From: JAUUZT01 sp964654015
GTDB taxonomy: Bacteria; Chloroflexota; Dehalococcoidia; GIF9; AB-539-J10
Reading direction: 5' to 3'
Assembly: GCA_964654015.1 (NCBI GenBank)
Contig: CAZZHQ010000090.1
Location: forward strand, 1-10,042
DNA: 10,042 nt
Shown here: piece by piece, positions 5,985-10,042 of the stretch
Layout of the letters: the number at the start of each line of letters is the position of its first letter
Numbering within the stretch: position 1 is the first letter of the stretch
Notes under the pieces: generated by a model
Told to the model about the DNA's origin: nothing
The model's database searches: none
What the model saw: only the letters and a program-made list of their open reading frames with translations
Translations under genes and position numbers: made by a program

Positions 5985-7799
5985 TTAACTATATGCTATT
6001 ATTTTTCCGTTTTCAGCTTTGACTTTGAAGATAATATCGTGCGAGGATTCATACTCTGCTTTTAGCAGGTTCTTGGATAGCGGTTTCATAATTTCATTCT
6101 CGATGGCATTAGTGATGGCCCGTCCGCCAAAACTGGCGATTATCTCTTTATATTTATCCGCCAAATGATCTACAACTGAGGTGGAATATTCAAATCTATA
6201 CAGCGAAATCTTAAATCTGTCTTCGAACTCATCTTTAATTCGGTCTAAATGCGATACAATTATTTTCTTCTGCATAGCTGAATCGTCGATGTAATTAAAA
6301 GGTACGATGTTATCGCCAATGCGGTTTAACAGTTCAGGCCGAGAAATTTCATACATGAAGAAATCGCGCACAGCATCGGAAAAGTGTCGGTGAATCTCAT
6401 CGTGCCTTTCTGATTCAGTTAACTTAGCATTTTCCAAAATGGCATCAATCTCCTCTCTTTCGGGTATAGCCTGACCCATGGAGTTTCTTGTTCTTGTCCC
6501 GATATTGGAAGTGAAGATTATAACTGTTTCAGTAAAAAAGGTAGTCTGACCCCTGCTATCGGTCAGTCGGCCTTCGTCCAGTATCTGGAGAAAGATATCC
6601 ATGATTTTCGGGTGGGCTTTTTCTATCTCATCGAATAGCACAACCGAAAATGGTTTCTCACGAACAGTAGTTGTCAGGATACCTCCGCGCTCATAGCCCA
6701 CATACCCGGGTGGTGACCCTATTAGCTTTGAGTCAGTATGCTCTTCCTTGTATTCGCTCATATCGAAGCGGATGAACGCCTCCTCCGAACCGAATAGGAA
6801 TTTAGCTAATTTCTTGGCTATAAAGGTTTTCCCTACGCCTGTCGGTCCGGCGAAAAATAGTATACCCTTGGGCTTTGAGAGTGTGCCGGATGCCATGCCC
6901 GACAGTCCGGCCCGGGCCAGTGTCATAATATCCACTACTTTTTTCACAGCATCGTCCTGCCCTTTCACGCCTTCCTCTTCGGTGAACCAATGGAACGCGT
7001 TATCGAGCTTCTCGATATCCAGGGTACCCCAATAATCCTGTTGCTCACCAATGCGATACCTGTTAATCAACCGCCTTATCTCACGGCTACCCAAATCCTT
7101 GTTCGCGTCCAGAGATGAAATTATATTATCTATATCCCTCAGGAAGAGCCCGTCAGTTGAATCCGCGACCATATCCAGGTGATTGTACTGTGTGCCAAGC
7201 CTGTGTTTTAAGTAAGCTTTGCGGTCAGCTTTGTCCGGCGTAACTACAGGTATAATGGCTACTTTAGGGGAGTTTGTATACAATTCCACGGGCACCATGG
7301 TGTCTTGAAGCGCTACCATAATGAGCCGGTTATTCGGCGTAATATTTTCAATCAGCTTTTCAAGCCTGAGTAGAATCTCCCGCTCATCCTGGATGTAACC
7401 ACCTTGCTTGTACGGTATGAGTTTGTCCAGGTAAAAGATTACAGCCAGAGTATTCTCTTTTGAGGCATTTAAATCGCGCGCCCAGCCGGCAAGAACTCTC
7501 GCAGGTGTAGTCTTTTCCTCACCGGCGGACGGCGCGGTGGAGGATAATTCTCCGCCTTTCGACAGAGTGGGGGGCTTCTCTATAGCGCCTGATCTCCTTT
7601 CACGATCGATCACGTCATAAAACACGGTTCTCGAAAATTTTACAGGCAGGTCTGAGCAGACATCTTGTAACAACTCGGTCAGGTTGTTATAAATTATCTC
7701 TTTATCGGCACCAATATACTTATCCCGTACATTGCCATGTAATATGATGACCTCCTTTCTTTCCATGGCCATCCTCAGGTTATTCATCCATGTTGACAT
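5985..7799 (-). CDS. ClpB/ClpA-type AAA+ ATPase with a degenerate N-terminal ATPase-like half
   Basis: This 604-residue protein is shorter than ClpB (about 860). Residues 260-604 are an intact Clp/Hsp100 second-type AAA+ module: GQDDAV (280-285), Walker A GPTGVGKT (318-325), RFDMSEY (344-350), the pore loop GSPPGYVGYERGG (361-373), Walker B VVLFDEIEKAHP (386-397), sensor 1 TSN (430-432), arginine finger in RPELLNR (487-493) and sensor 2 GGR (558-560). It should form an ATP-driven hexamer that threads proteins through its pore. Residues 1-250 have IILHGNVRDKYIG (18-30), LAVIFYLDKL (118-127) and RLIMVALQD (158-166), which look like the strands of a second AAA+ fold, but there is no Walker A and no DE pair, so this half is probably inactive. 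There is no ClpB N-domain or middle coiled coil, and I see no ClpP-docking IGF/L loop. It starts 1 nt after the HEAT gene stop with a GAGGTG ribosome site. Its target is probably a partner in this operon (inferred). Confidence 0.9.
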   Translation of the reverse strand: MSTWMNNLRMAMERKEVIILHGNVRDKYIGADKEIIYNNLTELLQDVCSDLPVKFSRTVFYDVIDRERRSGAIEKPPTLSKGGELSSTAPSAGEEKTTPARVLAGWARDLNASKENTLAVIFYLDKLIPYKQGGYIQDEREILLRLEKLIENITPNNRLIMVALQDTMVPVELYTNSPKVAIIPVVTPDKADRKAYLKHRLGTQYNHLDMVADSTDGLFLRDIDNIISSLDANKDLGSREIRRLINRYRIGEQQDYWGTLDIEKLDNAFHWFTEEEGVKGQDDAVKKVVDIMTLARAGLSGMASGTLSKPKGILFFAGPTGVGKTFIAKKLAKFLFGSEEAFIRFDMSEYKEEHTDSKLIGSPPGYVGYERGGILTTTVREKPFSVVLFDEIEKAHPKIMDIFLQILDEGRLTDSRGQTTFFTETVIIFTSNIGTRTRNSMGQAIPEREEIDAILENAKLTESERHDEIHRHFSDAVRDFFMYEISRPELLNRIGDNIVPFNYIDDSAMQKKIIVSHLDRIKDEFEDRFKISLYRFEYSTSVVDHLADKYKEIIASFGGRAITNAIENEIMKPLSKNLLKAEYESSHDIIFKVKAENGKIIAYS

Positions 7800-7800
7800 A

Positions 7801-9618
7801 CTACACCTCGAGACTCTGCATTAACACTACTTTCTTAAATGTATCATTGAGGAGATTTATTTTCGCTTTCGGAATTTTACAGGCAGTTGATACCTGTACC
7901 TCGATGTCTTTATAACGTTTCTGTCTGAATTTATCGCTGTCATTTCTCGCACGGATTATAAATTCCTCGATTTCGTATTCGTTAGCATTGAATATTTTTA
8001 TCTCGCTGAAATCAATCAACTCTTTATACCAGAACCAATGAACAAAAAGATTTTTCGGACCTGTTTCATATCGCCATAAGCCTAAGAACTTCTCAATCTG
8101 CGCAGCCGCAGATATACGAGTCATACAATTGGCCAACTGATCTGACAGGCTGTGATTTCCCAATATATCTCTTACCCATGTGGCTATGTCGTTTCCTTTT
8201 CGTGTTATATGCTTGCGGTAATCTTTCTCATCGAGTGTTCTTAGACCAGTGCAAAGCTCGTATAGGCCGCTGACCGCTAGACTGTTATGCAATTTAAGTA
8301 CATGGGTGTATGAAAGCCCCTCTTTGTATACGTATGCCGGGAATCTATTATCGAGTACCAAACTAATTCCATGTACATTTTCATTGAAATGAGCTGGAAT
8401 TTTACATTTCCTGCATACTGGGCACGCAAGGTTCTTCCCGCTCCCATAGGATATTTTACCTTTTTCGAAGCGGCAAAAGCACTTAATACATACGAGATCA
8501 GGTAAGCCATCGTTAAATTTCTGTATAGATCTATTGAATGCCGGTGTTTGCCCCAGTATACTTACTGCCGTTCCATATACTTCATCATCACCTAATGATT
8601 GTATAAGAAAATTAACTGCGGCGGTATCTCCAATTTTTCCCAAGGATATTATTGCATGCGTCCTAACTGAGCATTCTTCATCACTTATTAATGCTGATAG
8701 CAGGTTGACCGTGCATGTCTTATCGCGAATATCTCCCATTATTTTGGCAGCCATCCCTCTGGACTGCTTGTCGTGGTTTTCTATAAGCACATTAACCAGA
8801 TATGGTAATGCTGGTCGCCCTATATCGGTCAGCATTTCTGCTACCTGGACGTAGACGTCTCCTTTTCCAATCGACTGTATCAGCGGTGTAATTGCCGACG
8901 TACCCATCAGTTTTATACATCTAATTACGTTTTGATACGCTATGCCGGAAACATTGCCTGACCAATACGATAATGTTGGATTTAAAAGACTAATTAAAGG
9001 CTGAATTAGACTTATTCCATATTTAGCCAGATACTCCGTGACCTTCTTTCCTGCTGCGGGGTGACCCAATGCACTGATTAAGGATTTATATTCAGCATAT
9101 TTTAGTATGTCATCGTGTATAAGTGTGAACAAAAATGGGAGGATAAAATGGCTATTTTTCTGTTTACTGATAGCGAATAAAAAGTGTTCAATAACTTTCT
9201 CATGTCGATTATGCAGGCGGGATAAAATATAGTAAGACATTTCTTGATTAATCGGGTTTTCCAGTTCCCCGATGAGGGTATCGATAATGTCCTCCCCCAT
9301 ATCAAGTAATATGGATTCGGCAGCGTCTCTATAATTTGAATCATGTAGCGCCTGGATAAGATATTTTTTCCCGGTGATTTTCTTAGCGACTTCCGGCAAC
9401 CTTGAAACGATAATGGCCCCTCCTGGTGAATCCATTACTTCGATTTTTCCGTCTGGATTATTTATTATTCCATCAGTATCTGACAATACCCTGTATACAT
9501 CTAATAATGCGTATACAGCCCGCGGATCATTGATCTTCGCCAGTGAGCCAGCCATTTTAATCCGATTGCCAGGCTTCCCATTGTGCAGATCTCTAACTAA
9601 TTTATCTATTTTATCCAT
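7801..9618 (-). CDS. HEAT-repeat protein with an embedded zinc ribbon
   Basis: This 605-residue soluble protein appears to be a scaffold. Residues 1-360 carry HEAT/PBS-lyase-like helical repeats, clearest at AGSLAKINDPRAVYALLDVY (23-42), VAEMLTDIGRPALPYLVNVL (259-278), AAKIMGDIRDKTCTVNLLSA (290-309) and AIISLGKIGDTAAVNFLIQS (322-341); the A-x-x-L-G-x-I-x-D-x-x-A-V-x-x-L pattern is typical. Residues 377-405 form a zinc ribbon: C377-x2-C380 and C399-x2-C402, with extra cysteines at 382 and 405. The last 200 residues (FPAYVYKEG at 426, aromatic-rich HWFWYKELIDF at 527-537) are not recognised. HEAT repeats bind proteins or act as flexible solenoids; the direct link to the AAA+ gene (1 nt apart) suggests a substrate or partner adaptor for that ATPase, which is inference. 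The ATG at 9618 starts 12 nt after the preceding stop. There is no Shine-Dalgarno at normal spacing (an AAGGA lies 20 nt upstream), so re-initiation is likely. It is also compatible with a DNA/RNA-binding role through the ribbon. Confidence 0.85.
   Translation of the reverse strand: MDKIDKLVRDLHNGKPGNRIKMAGSLAKINDPRAVYALLDVYRVLSDTDGIINNPDGKIEVMDSPGGAIIVSRLPEVAKKITGKKYLIQALHDSNYRDAAESILLDMGEDIIDTLIGELENPINQEMSYYILSRLHNRHEKVIEHFLFAISKQKNSHFILPFLFTLIHDDILKYAEYKSLISALGHPAAGKKVTEYLAKYGISLIQPLISLLNPTLSYWSGNVSGIAYQNVIRCIKLMGTSAITPLIQSIGKGDVYVQVAEMLTDIGRPALPYLVNVLIENHDKQSRGMAAKIMGDIRDKTCTVNLLSALISDEECSVRTHAIISLGKIGDTAAVNFLIQSLGDDEVYGTAVSILGQTPAFNRSIQKFNDGLPDLVCIKCFCRFEKGKISYGSGKNLACPVCRKCKIPAHFNENVHGISLVLDNRFPAYVYKEGLSYTHVLKLHNSLAVSGLYELCTGLRTLDEKDYRKHITRKGNDIATWVRDILGNHSLSDQLANCMTRISAAAQIEKFLGLWRYETGPKNLFVHWFWYKELIDFSEIKIFNANEYEIEEFIIRARNDSDKFRQKRYKDIEVQVSTACKIPKAKINLLNDTFKKVVLMQSLEV
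7804..7809 (-). promoter_or_regulatory. Ribosome binding site of the AAA+ gene
   Basis: GAGGTG lies within the last codons of the HEAT gene, 4 nt before the AAA+ ATG at 7799. The HEAT stop codon (TAG) falls between the site and the start. This supports the chosen start and translational coupling between scaffold and ATPase. Confidence 0.7.
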
Positions 9619-9630
9619 GGGTTTGTGTGG

Positions 9631-10042
9631 TTACGCCGTCCTTTGCGCTTGATTTCCGTCAGGTAAATCCATCTCTCCCTTTGCTATTTTTTTCCCATCC
9701 TGTTTCTGTTCAGTTTGCCCGAAGTTCGTTTTTACGCCGAACTTCTCATCGAGTAACTTGGACATCTGGCTGAATTCATTGAGGCACTTGGTTTCGGATA
9801 TCTGTGAATCTGCTGAAACTCCCTCTAATGTTAGACGAAAAATAATTTTCCCCTGATCCATGGTATCGACCTGGTAGACAATGCTTTTACGCCTATCATT
9901 TTCTTCAAATTGCGGCTCTGTCTCCTGAAAGCCCAGGTCTCTGCAGACCTGCCGTAGCGCTCCCAGCACGTAGATACGCTTTTGGTGCTGTATCTCCTTC
10001 GCTTCTGCTTGTGCCGGCTGCGAATTTAATTGATGCTCAAGT
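9631..10042 (-). CDS. Unrecognised protein, C-terminal part only (N-terminus beyond the window)
   Basis: The frame is open from the right edge (first full codon at 10041) to a TAA at 9631, giving 136 residues. A GTG at 9969 is not a convincing start, because the coding pattern continues upstream. The visible part begins with a Gln/Ala-rich, probably coiled stretch (QPAQAEAKEIQHQKR, 8-22), then a predicted alpha-beta unit: helix YVLGALRQVCRDLGF (24-38), strands around SIVYQVDTMDQGKIIFRLTL (53-72), a helix with KCLNEFSQMSKLLDEKFGV (85-103), and a charged, Gln-rich tail to the end. The helix-strand-strand-helix order suggests a small compact domain on the end of a larger protein. I do not recognise the family. 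Its stop lies 12 nt before the HEAT gene, so it belongs to the same operon. Related operons might place a GTPase or scaffold here, but nothing in these residues shows that. Confidence 0.7.
   Translation of the reverse strand, partial: LEHQLNSQPAQAEAKEIQHQKRIYVLGALRQVCRDLGFQETEPQFEENDRRKSIVYQVDTMDQGKIIFRLTLEGVSADSQISETKCLNEFSQMSKLLDEKFGVKTNFGQTEQKQDGKKIAKGEMDLPDGNQAQRTA

Larger units (their letters stand above)
1..10042 (-). other. Single-direction operon segment of a predicted conflict/defence system
   Basis: All nine genes share the minus strand. Gaps in transcription order are 12, 1, 9, 1, -11, 28, 38 and 9 nt. No junction has room for a promoter plus terminator, and none is seen. The two widest gaps flank the Nudix gene and separate the HEAT/AAA+/vWA/FGE/GAP1 core from the NAD/ADP-ribose genes. 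The beginning and end of the operon are both outside the window. Co-transcription is inferred from spacing. Confidence 0.8.

Noticed and set aside
8534..8854. Plus-strand open frame of 106 codons inside the HEAT gene
   Set aside because: Antisense shadow of the helical repeats; translation has no recognisable domain and no ribosome site.
9631..10042. Resemblance of the partial right-end protein to Ycf35 (DUF1257) or DUF2997 proteins that sit next to AAA+ ATPases
   Set aside because: Only a loose similarity (an 'AL..LGF' helix start and a later conserved Cys); too weak to name the family.
1..10042. CRISPR array, tRNA/rRNA, insertion sequence, attachment site or terminator
   Set aside because: Coding sequence fills the window, no direct-repeat series or transposase was seen, and no hairpin plus U-run occurs in the short gaps.

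Overview
The window is one uninterrupted stretch of accessory, conflict-type (defence-like) bacterial DNA. Nine genes all lie on the minus strand, so they read from right (10042) to left (1). Both ends cut through a gene. Seven genes are complete. Every junction is short: gaps of 12, 1, 9, 1, -11, 28, 38 and 9 nt in transcription order. No stretch over 40 nt lacks a gene, and I see no promoter, terminator, tRNA, rRNA, CRISPR array or insertion sequence. The layout is that of an operon whose promoter and first gene(s) lie beyond 10042. Base composition looks moderate, somewhat AT-leaning by eye. Nothing identifies the species. The protein families point to a bacterium with a complex signalling and defence repertoire (free-living, perhaps with a large genome), not a phage or a streamlined symbiont.

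In transcription order the genes are: (1) the C-terminal part of an unrecognised, Gln-rich protein, >10042-9631; (2) a HEAT-repeat protein with an embedded zinc ribbon, 9618-7801; (3) a ClpB/ClpA-type AAA+ ATPase with a degenerate N-terminal ATPase-like half, 7799-5985; (4) a von Willebrand factor A (vWA) protein with a DxSxS metal site, 5975-4896; (5) a small formylglycine-generating-enzyme (FGE)-fold protein with no cysteine, 4894-4292; (6) a GAP1-type protein ('GTPase-associated protein 1', N2-type N-terminus), 4302-2584; (7) a Nudix hydrolase, 2555-2175; (8) a TIR domain fused through a poly-proline linker to a kinase resembling nicotinamide riboside kinase, 2136-835; (9) an ADP-ribosylglycohydrolase of the DraG type, 825 to beyond 1.

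I read this as two modules. Genes 2-6 form a tightly coupled core (junctions of 1, 9, 1 and -11 nt) of scaffold, remodelling ATPase, vWA adaptor, FGE-fold binding protein and GAP1. Such sets are known from predicted NTP-dependent biological conflict systems, where AAA+, vWA and GAP1 components are thought to sense a threat and gate an effector. Genes 7-9 follow after slightly wider gaps and look like the payload. All three map onto NAD+/ADP-ribose chemistry: TIR (NAD+ cleavage), NRK-like kinase (NAD+ salvage chemistry), Nudix (possible ADP-ribose hydrolysis) and ADP-ribosylglycohydrolase (removal of ADP-ribose). The most interesting observation is the TIR-NRK fusion, which joins a likely NAD+-consuming domain to a likely NAD+-salvage or nucleoside-kinase domain in one chain inside a GAP1/AAA+/vWA operon. 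Family assignments rest on motifs read by eye. The functional link between the genes is inference from their order.
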